From contig NZ_CP051130.1 in NCBI RefSeq assembly GCF_013378055.1, positions 1,674,001 to 1,738,000 on the forward strand: 64,000 nucleotides of DNA, written 5' to 3'. The stretch comes from Parasphingopyxis sp. CP4 (GTDB lineage: Bacteria > Pseudomonadota > Alphaproteobacteria > Sphingomonadales > Sphingomonadaceae). Position 1 is the first letter of the stretch. Each line of letters opens with the position of its first letter. Below the pieces are notes generated by a model, which saw nothing but the letters and a program-made list of their open reading frames with translations, was not told the origin of the DNA and searched no databases. Both the position numbers and the translations under genes were made by a program. This document shows, piece by piece, positions 17,122-25,472 of this stretch.

Positions 17122-18189
17122 ATGCGTTATCCGCTCGCCTATCTTGTCGGCCCGATTGCCGCTCTGCTGATTGTGGCGAGCTTTTATGCCGGCGGCATCT
17201 GGCTCGCCGTCATGCCGGTGATTTTCTATTTCCTGCTGCCGATCGGCGACAGTGTGACGGGAACATCGCTATGGCCGTCGGAAAGCCGGATCGCCCGGTT
17301 CGATGCGCGAACCAAGCGCCAGTATGACATGTCGCTGATGACTGCGGCCTGGTCGATGGTGCTGCTGCTGGGCTGGGCGCTCTATGCGGTCTCAGTCACG
17401 CCACTGAGCTGGTGGGAGTTCCTGCTCTTCGCGATAATTATCGGCGAATATGGCGGATTTGTCGGCATCGTCACCGCCCATGAGTTGATGCATCGCCGAT
17501 CGACTGGCAAGCGACAACTGGCTTTTCTGCTGATGGCGCTCGAAGCCTATAGCTTCTTCTGCGTCGAACATGTGCATGGCCATCACCGCCGCGTTGCAAC
17601 TCCGGACGATCCCGCGACGGCGCGTGCCGGCCAGTCGCTCTATGCGTTCCTGCCGCGCACAGTGTTCGGTAGCTTCGCCAGCGCCTGGCAGCTGGAACAT
17701 GAGAGGCTAAAGCGAGAGAAGCGGGCGTTCTGGTCGCACCATAACCTGATCCTACGCTGGCAGGCTTTCACCATTGCATTGATGATAGCAACGTATCTGT
17801 TCCTCGGGCCGCTTAGCCTGTTGCTGTTCGCGGTGCAGGCGCTGTTTGCGATCTTCGCACTCGAGACGATCAACTATATCGAACATTATGGACTGCTTCG
17901 CGCTCAGCGCCCCGATGGAAGCTATGAGGCGGTAAAGCCGGTCCATAGCTGGAACTCCAACCATATCCTCACCAATGTGAGCCTGTTCAATCTCGGTCGC
18001 CATTCTGACCATCACCGGCAATCGAGCCGACCCTTTTATTCGCTGCGCAATCATGACGAAGCACCGCAGCTACCTTATGGCTATTCGGCGATGGTCGTGC
18101 TCGCCATGCTGCCACCTTTTTGGTTCCGCGTAATGGATCGGGAGCTGGCGGCTTTTCACGACCGCCGCGCGGCTGGCCTATCTGCCTGA
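17122..18189 (+). CDS. alkB: AlkB-type alkane 1-monooxygenase
   Basis: A 355-residue integral-membrane diiron hydroxylase. Six membrane segments are visible. All histidine motifs are present: HELMHRR, EHVHGHHRRVATPDDPATA, NYIEHYG and LGRHSDHHRQ, the last three matching the AlkB signatures. It would oxidise the terminal methyl of medium- or long-chain alkanes with electrons from rubredoxin; no rubredoxin or rubredoxin reductase gene is in the window. At 355 residues it is at the short end of the AlkB range. The TIR gene starts 40 bases downstream on the same strand. Substrate chain length is not deducible by eye. Confidence 0.9.
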   Translation: MRYPLAYLVGPIAALLIVASFYAGGIWLAVMPVIFYFLLPIGDSVTGTSLWPSESRIARFDARTKRQYDMSLMTAAWSMVLLLGWALYAVSVTPLSWWEFLLFAIIIGEYGGFVGIVTAHELMHRRSTGKRQLAFLLMALEAYSFFCVEHVHGHHRRVATPDDPATARAGQSLYAFLPRTVFGSFASAWQLEHERLKREKRAFWSHHNLILRWQAFTIALMIATYLFLGPLSLLLFAVQALFAIFALETINYIEHYGLLRAQRPDGSYEAVKPVHSWNSNHILTNVSLFNLGRHSDHHRQSSRPFYSLRNHDEAPQLPYGYSAMVVLAMLPPFWFRVMDRELAAFHDRRAAGLSA

Positions 18190-18229
18190 CATGGGCTAGC
18201 TTCGGGCTTCACGGACTGAGGGGCAGCGC

Positions 18230-19324
18230 GTGGGCAGTGAAGACAATGTCACAGTTTTTGTAAGCCATCATTCGAGCAAGGTCGAAGTGGCAAAGGCTGT
18301 CGAGACGGCCTTACAGAAGCGCGGAGTAAAATGCTGGATCGCACCGCGGGACGTTGATCCGGGCGAACCGTTCGACAAGTCCGTCCGCAACGCAATCGAC
18401 AAATCATCCGCCATCCTGCTGCTTTTCTGCGCGGAATCGGAGAAGAGCCGGCACGTAAAACGCGAGCTGATCCTTGGCGATACCGCCGGCCGGCCGATCA
18501 TTCCGCTTCGCCTGGAAGCCATCGATCCGGGTGAGCTCGCCTATCATCTTGCGGACTCGCAATGGATCGACTGGATCGATCGCCGCGACAGCGTCATTGA
18601 CCGTGTGGCATCGCAAGCCAAATCCTATGCCGGGCTGTCGGAAACAGCCCCGCCTCCGCCACCTCCTCCTGCCACCTCAGCAGAACCAGCAACCGGTGTT
18701 CCCGCAAAAATTCCCGGCACCTGGATAGCACTCGCCGCGATTGCCCTGCTGGCCGCCGTGCTGATCACCTGGATGATCACCAGCCGTGGAGGCGAAGACC
18801 GGGAGATTGCAACCGACGAAAGCGATGCCGTCGAAATCGCTGATGCAGACTTGGCCGAGGGCATTGAAGACGGCGATGATGTTCCTGAGGGTACCGCAAC
18901 GCCAGTAGTTGAAACGCCCGCAGCGCCACCGCCACAATCGCAACCAAGCGCACCGCCACCGGCCAGCAGCGCGCCCAGCCCTACTCCGGCGCCGCAACCG
19001 CAAGCTGCCCCGCCAACGCCTGCTCCTGCGCCCGCCGGACCGCTCCAACGGGTCGTGCAAGCGTGTGCCGGAGTACCCAGCGATACCGAGTATCTGATCT
19101 GCGCCGATTCATCGCTTGGCGATCGGGCGCGCGAAATGTCTGGGCTGATCCGCCAGATTCGAGCGCGGCTGGAATCATCGCCCGACAGATTGAGAAATTT
19201 CAACCGGGCACAGCGCAACTGGTACAATAATGTCCGGGCGACATGCCATTCGGCGGCCTGCGTTGCGGCTGAGCAAGATCGATGGAACGCAAATCTTCGC
19301 TCCCGCATGGCGGAAATGCGTTAG
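18230..19324 (+). CDS. TIR-domain membrane protein with C-terminal LprI-like domain
   Basis: A 364-residue protein starting with GTG at 18230 after GAGGGG. Residues 7-130 form a TIR_2-like domain: VTVFVSHHSS, then VKCWIAPRDVDPGEPFDKSVRNAIDKSSAILLLFCAES, then KREL, whose Glu79 sits where TIR NADases keep their catalytic glutamate. A proline run follows, then a membrane helix at about 164-184, an acidic and then Pro/Ala/Gln-rich linker at 190-270, and a C-terminal domain at 271-364. That domain has four cysteines (279, 291, 339, 344) and the pattern QRNWYNNVRATC, resembling LprI/DUF1311 lysozyme-inhibitor-like domains. The TIR domain is predicted cytoplasmic and the Cys domain periplasmic. Function unknown. 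Confidence 0.8.
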   Translation: MGSEDNVTVFVSHHSSKVEVAKAVETALQKRGVKCWIAPRDVDPGEPFDKSVRNAIDKSSAILLLFCAESEKSRHVKRELILGDTAGRPIIPLRLEAIDPGELAYHLADSQWIDWIDRRDSVIDRVASQAKSYAGLSETAPPPPPPPATSAEPATGVPAKIPGTWIALAAIALLAAVLITWMITSRGGEDREIATDESDAVEIADADLAEGIEDGDDVPEGTATPVVETPAAPPPQSQPSAPPPASSAPSPTPAPQPQAAPPTPAPAPAGPLQRVVQACAGVPSDTEYLICADSSLGDRAREMSGLIRQIRARLESSPDRLRNFNRAQRNWYNNVRATCHSAACVAAEQDRWNANLRSRMAEMR

Positions 19325-20115
19325 TCTGCCTGGTCCGCGGCCAGCAGGGATTCGGTGGCCTCAAGGCTTTCCAGATTATCGACATCGATTGCAAGCCGCC
19401 CATCGGCAAACAGATGTGCGACAACCGGCACACCGACCCGGCGCGACAGGCGGCCCATCGCCTTGTCCAGCGTATCGAGCTTGAGGCGGAAGCGGATGAG
19501 ATTCCACAGGCCGAATGCGCGCCGTAGCTCGCCCTTGCGCTTGGCGAACTGCCCGCCCCGGCGAAACGGCTCGGCCGAAGCCAGCGCATCACTGTTGCGC
19601 AGCCAAAAGAGGTTGCAGTTAGAGATTGTCAGGTCGCGAAACTCGTATCCCCCCTTTTTCTGGTAGGGATAAGCCGCCTGGATCGCCTCCGTGCTGACGA
19701 CGCCAATGACCGCATCAACACTCTTCTCATCGCCGATCGCATTGATCGTGTGGAGCGCCTCGACAGTCGTCAGCGCGTTATCACCGGTTGTGATCAACAG
19801 TGGCCAGCTGACATTCTCGGCCGCACTTGCGACACTTTCGACTAAGCCATCTTTCGCCTCGGCCAGTTCTAATCGACCCGCATCGCGCAGGCGGCGGACA
19901 GCCGTGACATGATCAAGGGCCGTCGGGTCATGGATCGAAACGATGATGCGTGCATCCTCCCAGGCCTCTTCGAGCCGTTCGAGTACGTGCGAGATGAGCG
20001 GCTTGCCTGCGACAGGGATAACCGCTTTGTGACTGACACCGGCACGTTCTGCGAGAGGATCCAGCGCTCCATCGCGCTTGCCGGCCAGCACGAGGATAGT
20101 TGGCGTATCGGTCAT
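19321..20115 (-). CDS. MobA-like nucleotidyltransferase family protein (copy 2)
   Basis: A 264-residue NTP transferase-like protein. The N-terminal LVLAGKRDGALDPLAERAGVSHKAVIPVAGKPLISHVL is a variant of the nucleotide-binding LAGG-x-G-x-R-x(n)-K-x-L-x-x-x-x-G motif, and ITTGDNALTT carries the metal-binding aspartate. It should transfer a nucleotide to a sugar phosphate or similar acceptor, but the substrate is unknown. It is a close paralogue of the upstream gene (copy 1), and its ATG overlaps the stop of copy 1 (ATGA). Its 3' end overlaps the TIR gene's stop codon convergently. Confidence 0.82.
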   Translation of the reverse strand: MTDTPTILVLAGKRDGALDPLAERAGVSHKAVIPVAGKPLISHVLERLEEAWEDARIIVSIHDPTALDHVTAVRRLRDAGRLELAEAKDGLVESVASAAENVSWPLLITTGDNALTTVEALHTINAIGDEKSVDAVIGVVSTEAIQAAYPYQKKGGYEFRDLTISNCNLFWLRNSDALASAEPFRRGGQFAKRKGELRRAFGLWNLIRFRLKLDTLDKAMGRLSRRVGVPVVAHLFADGRLAIDVDNLESLEATESLLAADQAD

Positions 20116-20909
20116 GCCGTCTCTTTCATCAGCTCCTCAGTTACGCGATAGGTCCGCTCATTATCGACATCGATGGCGAGCCGGCCATCGGTGAATTTGT
20201 GAGCGATCACCTTCACACCAAACCGCTTCGACAAGCGCGCCATGGCGCTATCTACGGTCTCGGTCTTGAGGAGGAAGCGGATCATGTTCCCAAGGCCGAA
20301 CGCCTTGATGATCCGGCTGCGATTCTTGAAAAACTGCCCGCCAGTGCGAAAGGACTCGACGGCAGAGAAAGCGCGCGGATTGCCCAGCCAGAACAGGTTG
20401 CAGTTGGAAATCGCGATATCTTTGAACTGGTAGAAGCCATATTGGCCATCCGGATGTGCAGCTTGAATATCCTCGCGCTTGGCAAGACCGATCGCCACAT
20501 CGGCGCCATCTTCGATCCCATGCGCATGGATTTCATGCAGGGCATCAGCAGTCGTCAGCGCATTATCACCGGTGGTGATCAAGATCGGCCATTCCGCCTG
20601 TTCGGCTGCCGCTTCCACACTTTCGACGATCCCGGCCTGCGCCTCGCATGCCTTCAACCGTCCAGCTGCCTTAAGGCGCTGATATTCCTCAACATCCTCA
20701 AGCACTGATTCGTCATGGATCGACACCAGGATCTGCGCATCGTCCCACGCTTTTTCGAGTGTCGCGAGAACATGGCCAATCAGCGGTTTTCCGCCGATCG
20801 GCACAACCGCCTTGTGTGTGACGCCCGCGCGTTCCGCCAGGGGATCGAGCGCACCGTCTCGCTTACCCGCGAGCACGAGGATTGTAGGGGGAGAATGATC
20901 AGTCTTCAT
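20112..20909 (-). CDS. MobA-like nucleotidyltransferase family protein (copy 1)
   Basis: A 265-residue paralogue of the following gene. The two share TILVLAGKRDGALDPLAERAGV, LITTGDNALTT, ISNCNLFWL and GRLAIDVDN. The start at 20909 (MKTDHSPPT) is preferred because the upstream extension to 20942 adds residues absent from copy 2. The C-terminal third of both copies (FGLGNMIRFLLKTETVDSAMARLSKRFGVKV) is outside the usual MobA fold and may bind the acceptor or a membrane. The pair is divergent from hom across 70 bases, which contain a small CCCGGT/ACCGGG inverted repeat. Role unknown. Confidence 0.8.
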   Translation of the reverse strand: MKTDHSPPTILVLAGKRDGALDPLAERAGVTHKAVVPIGGKPLIGHVLATLEKAWDDAQILVSIHDESVLEDVEEYQRLKAAGRLKACEAQAGIVESVEAAAEQAEWPILITTGDNALTTADALHEIHAHGIEDGADVAIGLAKREDIQAAHPDGQYGFYQFKDIAISNCNLFWLGNPRAFSAVESFRTGGQFFKNRSRIIKAFGLGNMIRFLLKTETVDSAMARLSKRFGVKVIAHKFTDGRLAIDVDNERTYRVTEELMKETA

Positions 20910-20979
20910 ATTTTGCCCGGTAGCATTTGAACCGGGACACAATTAAGGCCGGGCGTGCATGAGTTAAAGGGCGAATGAT

Positions 20980-22287
20980 ATGGGCGATACATTGCGCGTG
21001 GCGCTGGCTGGCCTCGGAACTGTTGGCGCAGGCGTCATCAAGCTTCTCGAAGAGAATCGCGCGCTCATTGAGCGCCGTGCAGGCCGGGCTATCGAAGTAA
21101 CGGCTGTTTCCGCGCGGGATCGCAGCCGAGACCGCGGAGTCGATCTGTCCGGCTTGGCATGGGAAGACGATCCTGCTGCCCTTGCAGCACGCACCGATGT
21201 GGATGTGGTTGCCGAACTGATTGGCGGGTCGGACGGACCAGCGCTGAACCTTGCCCGCGACACGATCGGCGCAGGAAAATCCTTCGTTACCGCCAATAAG
21301 GCGATGGTCGCGCATCATGGGATGGAACTTGCCAACGCTGCCGAAAAAGCTGGCGTTGCGCTCAAATATGAAGCGGCGGTGGCTGGTGGCATTCCGGTCA
21401 TCAAGGGACTGCGCGAAGGCGCCGCAGCAAATGCCATCACGTCCGTCTATGGGATTCTCAACGGCACCTGCAATTATATCCTTACCGAGATGGAAGCGAA
21501 TGGCAGCGATTTTGCCGATGTGCTCGCTGACGCGCAGGCACTCGGATATGCCGAAGCTGATCCGACCTTCGACATTGATGGCATCGATGCAGCCCACAAG
21601 CTCGCTATCCTCGCAAGCCTTTCCTTTGGCACCGCGCTCGATTTCGATGCAGTAGCAACAAGCGGCATCCGGCATGTGATTGCGGAAGATATTGCCGAAG
21701 CCCGGGCGCTAGGCTTCAAGATCCGTCTTGTCGGCACGGCGGAAGCAAGCGGTGGCAAGCTGTTCCAGCGCGTCCATTGCTGCCTGGTACCCCGCAACCA
21801 TCCGCTGGCGCATGTCTTGGGCTCGCTGAACGCGATTGTTGCTGAAGGAAATTTTGTTGGGCGCTTGTTCTTCGAAGGTGCGGGTGCCGGAGAAGGGCCG
21901 ACGGCCAGCGCCGTGGTTGCCGATCTGATTGATGTCGCGCGCGGCGAATATGGCCCGGCTTTTGCGATGCCCTTTGCCCGGCTTTCCAAGGCCGAAACAG
22001 TGGATGCCGGCGATCGGCGCGGCCGGGCCTATCTGCGCTTTGCCGTGCATGACCGCCCCGGGGTGTTGGCAGAGATTACGGCCGCGATGCGCGATGCGAA
22101 TGTGTCGATCGAGAGCATGATTCAGCGTGGCGGTTCGGACCCTAGCGAAGATAGCGACGATGTTGTCAATCTGATGATCGTCACGCACCAAGGCCCGGAA
22201 CACTGCGTCACCGATGCCCTGGAACGCCTGCGCGGCTCACAAAGCCTCGCGGGAGAACCCATGCTGATGCACATTTTGGATCTTTAA
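20980..22287 (+). CDS. hom: homoserine dehydrogenase
   Basis: Hom reduces aspartate semialdehyde to homoserine, the branch point to threonine and methionine. The 435 residues match the monofunctional enzyme with a C-terminal ACT domain. The Rossmann motif GLGTVGAGVI is at residues 10-19; VTANKAMVAHHG, EAAVAGGIPVIKGLREG and YGILNGTCNYIL are the catalytic-domain signatures. The ACT part begins at HDRPGVLAEITAAMRDANVSIESMIQRG and would give feedback control, usually by threonine. The ATG at 20980 follows AAAGGG. Methionine-cycle genes at 44.7-50.3 kb use the homoserine branch further along. Confidence 0.96.
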   Translation: MGDTLRVALAGLGTVGAGVIKLLEENRALIERRAGRAIEVTAVSARDRSRDRGVDLSGLAWEDDPAALAARTDVDVVAELIGGSDGPALNLARDTIGAGKSFVTANKAMVAHHGMELANAAEKAGVALKYEAAVAGGIPVIKGLREGAAANAITSVYGILNGTCNYILTEMEANGSDFADVLADAQALGYAEADPTFDIDGIDAAHKLAILASLSFGTALDFDAVATSGIRHVIAEDIAEARALGFKIRLVGTAEASGGKLFQRVHCCLVPRNHPLAHVLGSLNAIVAEGNFVGRLFFEGAGAGEGPTASAVVADLIDVARGEYGPAFAMPFARLSKAETVDAGDRRGRAYLRFAVHDRPGVLAEITAAMRDANVSIESMIQRGGSDPSEDSDDVVNLMIVTHQGPEHCVTDALERLRGSQSLAGEPMLMHILDL

Positions 22288-22304
22288 GAGCAGGCTTTGG
22301 CACA

Positions 22305-22799
22305 ATGACCGATATGATCCAGATATTCACCACCGGTGGCACGATCGACAAAGTCTATTTCGATGCGCTGTCGGAATATCAGGTCGGCCCGACTGCCGTG
22401 GCCGATATCCTGCGCGAAAATAACGTCCAGTGCGATCATCGGGTCACCCAGCTGATGCGCAAGGACAGCCTGGAGCTGACCGATGAAGATCGCGCGGCCA
22501 TTCGCGAAGCCATACACACGAGCGATGCGACGCGAATCCTGATCACCCATGGCACAGACACAATGGTCGATACGGCCCGCACATTGGGCGGCATTGCTGG
22601 AAAAACCATCGTGCTGACCGGTGCGCTGCAGCCGGCGACACTCAAACATAGCGATGCTGAGTTCAATATCGGCTTCGCGCTGGCAGCCGCGCAGGCCCTG
22701 CCAGACGGCGTCTATGTCGCGATGAACGGCCAGATTTTCGACCCCGCAACTGCCCGTAAGGACCGCAAGGCGGGTAAATTTGTCGACGAGGTCAGCTGA
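22305..22799 (+). CDS. half-length L-asparaginase-like protein
   Basis: A 164-residue protein matching only the N-terminal domain of type I/II asparaginases. Both nucleophile-loop motifs are present: the threonine of TTGGTIDK near residue 10 and THGTDTMVDTA in the middle, as are the serine-like GALQP segment and FNIGFALAAA. Full asparaginases are about 330 residues and carry a second domain, which is absent here. Similar short proteins are annotated as asparaginase in other proteobacteria, so it is probably an intact short family member rather than a truncation, because the reading frame ends cleanly. It lies 17 bases after hom and may be co-transcribed. Confidence 0.8.
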   Translation: MTDMIQIFTTGGTIDKVYFDALSEYQVGPTAVADILRENNVQCDHRVTQLMRKDSLELTDEDRAAIREAIHTSDATRILITHGTDTMVDTARTLGGIAGKTIVLTGALQPATLKHSDAEFNIGFALAAAQALPDGVYVAMNGQIFDPATARKDRKAGKFVDEVS

Positions 22800-23195
22800 T
22801 CAGGGCTGTGCGCGGCGCAGGCCGCCGAGTTGGAACCTTGGATTCCCGCCACGGATACCGAAACTGACACCCACCGATCCGCAGCCGACCCTGACATGTT
22901 CCCAACCCTGGCACCGGCTTGGTTCAGCCTGAATCCGCTCGCGCTCGGCCCATACACCCTCATTGGCGGGATCACCGGCAACGACCGTTTCAAGGGGCAG
23001 GCGATATCGATCATTTTCATTCTGCTGCGCGCAGACCAGAATCTCCCGGCCGCGCCGCTCACATTGATCGTCGGATATCGCGAAAAAAGCGCGGGCCGCG
23101 GCCACGGCTTCCTCTGCCGTCGTCTCGGCAGTGGCGACACTCGGCAACAGCAGAGTTACTGACGAAAACCCGATTGCTATTCTCGACAAGATCAT
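22800..23195 (-). CDS. hypothetical secreted protein
   Basis: A 131-residue protein of unknown function. Residues 1-23 make a clear signal peptide (LSRIAIGFSSVTLLLPSVATA). The mature part has four cysteines (in DQCERRG, ILVCAQQN, SRCQGW and VGCG) that could form two disulfides in the periplasm, and a glycine-rich end (SVGVSFGIRGG). Its stop codon is immediately next to the stop of the convergent asparaginase gene. It is divergent from glpX with a 47-base gap. I recognise no domain. Confidence 0.6.
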   Translation of the reverse strand: MILSRIAIGFSSVTLLLPSVATAETTAEEAVAAARAFFAISDDQCERRGREILVCAQQNENDRYRLPLETVVAGDPANEGVWAERERIQAEPSRCQGWEHVRVGCGSVGVSFGIRGGNPRFQLGGLRRAQP

Positions 23196-23242
23196 GCTGC
23201 TGGCTTATCGCGCCGACAACATGACTGAAGGATGACTGGACA

Positions 23243-24220
23243 ATGCCAAAAGCCAGCGAAGTGTTGGATCGCGTTCTCGTACTTGAAATGGTCCGCGTAA
23301 CCGAAGCCGCAGCAATCGCCGCCTCAAAGCTAATCGGACGCGGTAATGAGAAAGCCGCCGATGCTGCCGCCGTCGAAGCGATGCGCGACGCGTTTAACGA
23401 ACTCGACTTCGATGGCACGGTCGTGATCGGCGAAGGTGAGCGCGACGAAGCCCCGATGCTCTACATCGGCGAAAAGGTCGGCCGCGCGGTCGAAGGCGGC
23501 CCCCAGGTCGATATCGCGCTCGATCCGTTGGAAGGCACAACGATTACGGCGAAGGCCGGGGCCAATGCGCTTGCGGTGCTTGCGATTGCCGAGAAAGGCT
23601 GCCTGCTGAATGCACCGGACACCTACATGGACAAGATCGCGATCGGCCCGGGCTATCCCGACGGCACGATCGACCTCACCAAATCGCCGACCGAAAATGT
23701 CGCTGCCGTTGCAAAGGCCAAGGGCGTACAACCTGATGAGATTATCGCCTGTGTGCTGGATCGCCCGAGGCATGAGGCGCTGATCGCCGAGTTGCGTGAG
23801 ATTGGCTGCGGTGTGCAGTTGATCCCGGATGGCGATGTCGCCGGGGTCATTGCAACCACCGACGAAGACACAACGATCGATATTTATATGGGCCAGGGCG
23901 GCGCGCCTGAAGGCGTACTCGCGGCCGCCGCATTGCGCTGCGTCGGGGGCCAGTTCCAGGGTCGGCTCGTCTTCCGCAACGACGATGAAAAAGCCCGCGC
24001 CCGCAAATGGGGCATCCCGGATGAAGAATTCGACCGGATCTATTCGCTCAAGGAACTCGCCAAGGGCGATGTGATCTTTGCGGCAACCGGTGTTACCGAC
24101 GGATCGATGCTCGACGGCGTCAAACGCCTCCGCAAAGGTTGCATGACAACAGAAAGCGTCGTGATGCGCGCAAGCTCAGGAACCGTCCGCTGGGTCAAAG
24201 GCGAGCATTACAAGAGCTAG
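23243..24220 (+). CDS. glpX: class II fructose-1,6-bisphosphatase
   Basis: GlpX hydrolyses fructose 1,6-bisphosphate in gluconeogenesis. The 325 residues match the family. Signatures are LEMVRVTEAAAIAASKLIGRGNE, VVIGEGERDEAPMLYIGE with metal-binding acidic residues, IALDPLEGTT, GGAPEGVLAAAALRCVGG, and the C-terminal FAATGVTDGSMLDGVK. hom, glpX and recJ in this order is a common sphingomonad arrangement. Its 3' end overlaps the stop of the convergent flavodoxin-like gene by four bases. Confidence 0.95.
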   Translation: MPKASEVLDRVLVLEMVRVTEAAAIAASKLIGRGNEKAADAAAVEAMRDAFNELDFDGTVVIGEGERDEAPMLYIGEKVGRAVEGGPQVDIALDPLEGTTITAKAGANALAVLAIAEKGCLLNAPDTYMDKIAIGPGYPDGTIDLTKSPTENVAAVAKAKGVQPDEIIACVLDRPRHEALIAELREIGCGVQLIPDGDVAGVIATTDEDTTIDIYMGQGGAPEGVLAAAALRCVGGQFQGRLVFRNDDEKARARKWGIPDEEFDRIYSLKELAKGDVIFAATGVTDGSMLDGVKRLRKGCMTTESVVMRASSGTVRWVKGEHYKS

Positions 24221-24708
24221 AAAACGCCGAGTTCCAGTCCGGCCGCCAGGGCCGCGCCGATTTCGCGGCATTGAGCCAGATCGGCTTCAGGGATTTCCTT
24301 CTCCGCCAATATCGCTTCCGTCGTCTGCGCATGGGTGCAGATGATCGGGGTGTCGGCGACCTTTTTCAGCCGCCAGCCGGTTGCAATGCGCTCAAGCTGG
24401 GTGCGCGCATTCTCGCCATCCGAACCCGCGCAGATCATCGCTGCATAGGGGCGACCTTCAATCTTGCCGAGTAGCGGATAATAGCAGCGATCGAAGAAAC
24501 TTTTCATCACGCCCGCAATCGCGGCGAGGTTTTCCGGCGCCGCAAATAGATAGCCATCAGCAGCGAGCAAATCCTCCGGTTGGGCATCCGGTGCGTCTTT
24601 CACGATCACCTCAGCGCCCTTCGCTGCCCGGGCCGCATCAGCGGCGGCCTCGGTCATCTGCCGGGTGCCGCCGGTCATGCTGTGATAGACAATCAAAAGC
24701 CGGGCCAA
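24217..24708 (-). CDS. flavodoxin-like NAD(P)H-dependent oxidoreductase
   Basis: A 163-residue flavodoxin-fold protein. LLIVYHSMTGGTRQMTEAAADAA is the FMN phosphate-binding loop, and GYLFAAPENLAAIAGVMKSFFDRCYYPL contacts the flavin. The start is most likely the TTG at 24708: the sequence GAAGGAG lies five bases upstream, overlapping the end of the ABC permease gene, and the earlier in-frame ATG (24765) would add 19 residues not seen in the family. It is therefore translationally linked to the exporter operon. Substrate unknown; quinone or nitro reduction are possibilities. Confidence 0.82.
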   Translation of the reverse strand: MARLLIVYHSMTGGTRQMTEAAADAARAAKGAEVIVKDAPDAQPEDLLAADGYLFAAPENLAAIAGVMKSFFDRCYYPLLGKIEGRPYAAMICAGSDGENARTQLERIATGWRLKKVADTPIICTHAQTTEAILAEKEIPEADLAQCREIGAALAAGLELGVF

Positions 24709-24710
24709 AG

Positions 24711-25472
24711 CTACTCCTTCAGGCGATAGCCGCTGCGGAAAATCCAGATCACGATGCTCAGGCAAACGATCAGGAACGCGCCTGTAATGCCAAGACTGAC
24801 CCCGATGCTGACATCGCCTTCGCCATAGAAGCTCCAGCGGAAACCGCTGACCAAATAGACGACCGGGTTGAACAGGCTGACCCCGCGCCAGAATTCCGGC
24901 AGCATGTTGATCGAGTAAAAAGCGCCGCCCAGAAATGTCAGCGGCGTGACGATCAGCATCGGAATGAAAGAGAGTTGTTCAAACCCGTCAGCCCAGATGC
25001 CGATAATAAAGCCGAACAGGCTGAAGGTGATTGCGGTCAGGAAAAGGAAGGCGATCATCACCAGCGGATATTCGATTCGCACATCGACGAAGAGATTAGC
25101 GGTCGCCAGGATGATCAGGCCGAGCAAGATCGATTTGGTCGCCGCGGCCCCGACATAGCCGATCACCAGTTCAATCGGGGACATGGGCGCGGAAAGCATC
25201 TCGTACACCGTGCCCGTGAATTTCGGAAAGTAGATCGCAAAGGAGGCGTTGGAGATGCTCTGCGTCAACAGTGAGAGCATCATCAGACCCGGCACGATGA
25301 ACGCGCCATAATCAACGCCGCCAATATCCTCCATACGCGATCCGATCGCGCTACCGAAAACAACGAAATAGAGCACGGTCGTGATCACTGGCGTGACTAT
25401 GCTCTGCCATAATGTCCGCCAGGTGCGCTGCATTTCGAAGCTGTAAAGAGCCCATACGCCGCGAATATTCAT
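24711..25472 (-). CDS. ABC-2 type transporter permease
   Basis: A 253-residue integral-membrane subunit of an ABC-2 exporter. Six membrane segments are visible (near residues 22-42, 57-77, 105-128, 138-160, 170-190 and 226-246), with the family stretch FSGT-like [32 protein letters not shown] between the second and third. Its ATG overlaps the ATPase stop codon (ATGA). Relatives include the YadH/YadG and NodJ-type exporters. The exported substrate is unknown. Confidence 0.9.
   Translation of the reverse strand: MNIRGVWALYSFEMQRTWRTLWQSIVTPVITTVLYFVVFGSAIGSRMEDIGGVDYGAFIVPGLMMLSLLTQSISNASFAIYFPKFTGTVYEMLSAPMSPIELVIGYVGAAATKSILLGLIILATANLFVDVRIEYPLVMIAFLFLTAITFSLFGFIIGIWADGFEQLSFIPMLIVTPLTFLGGAFYSINMLPEFWRGVSLFNPVVYLVSGFRWSFYGEGDVSIGVSLGITGAFLIVCLSIVIWIFRSGYRLKE

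Noticed and set aside
18230-20942. Phage-defence island around the TIR gene
   Set aside because: Neighbours are alkB, nucleotidyltransferases and hom, all metabolic or unassigned; no known defence partner or mobile gene is nearby.
22305-22799. Asparaginase pseudogene
   Set aside because: The frame is intact with both catalytic motifs and a normal stop directly before the next gene; no remnant of a second domain follows in any frame.
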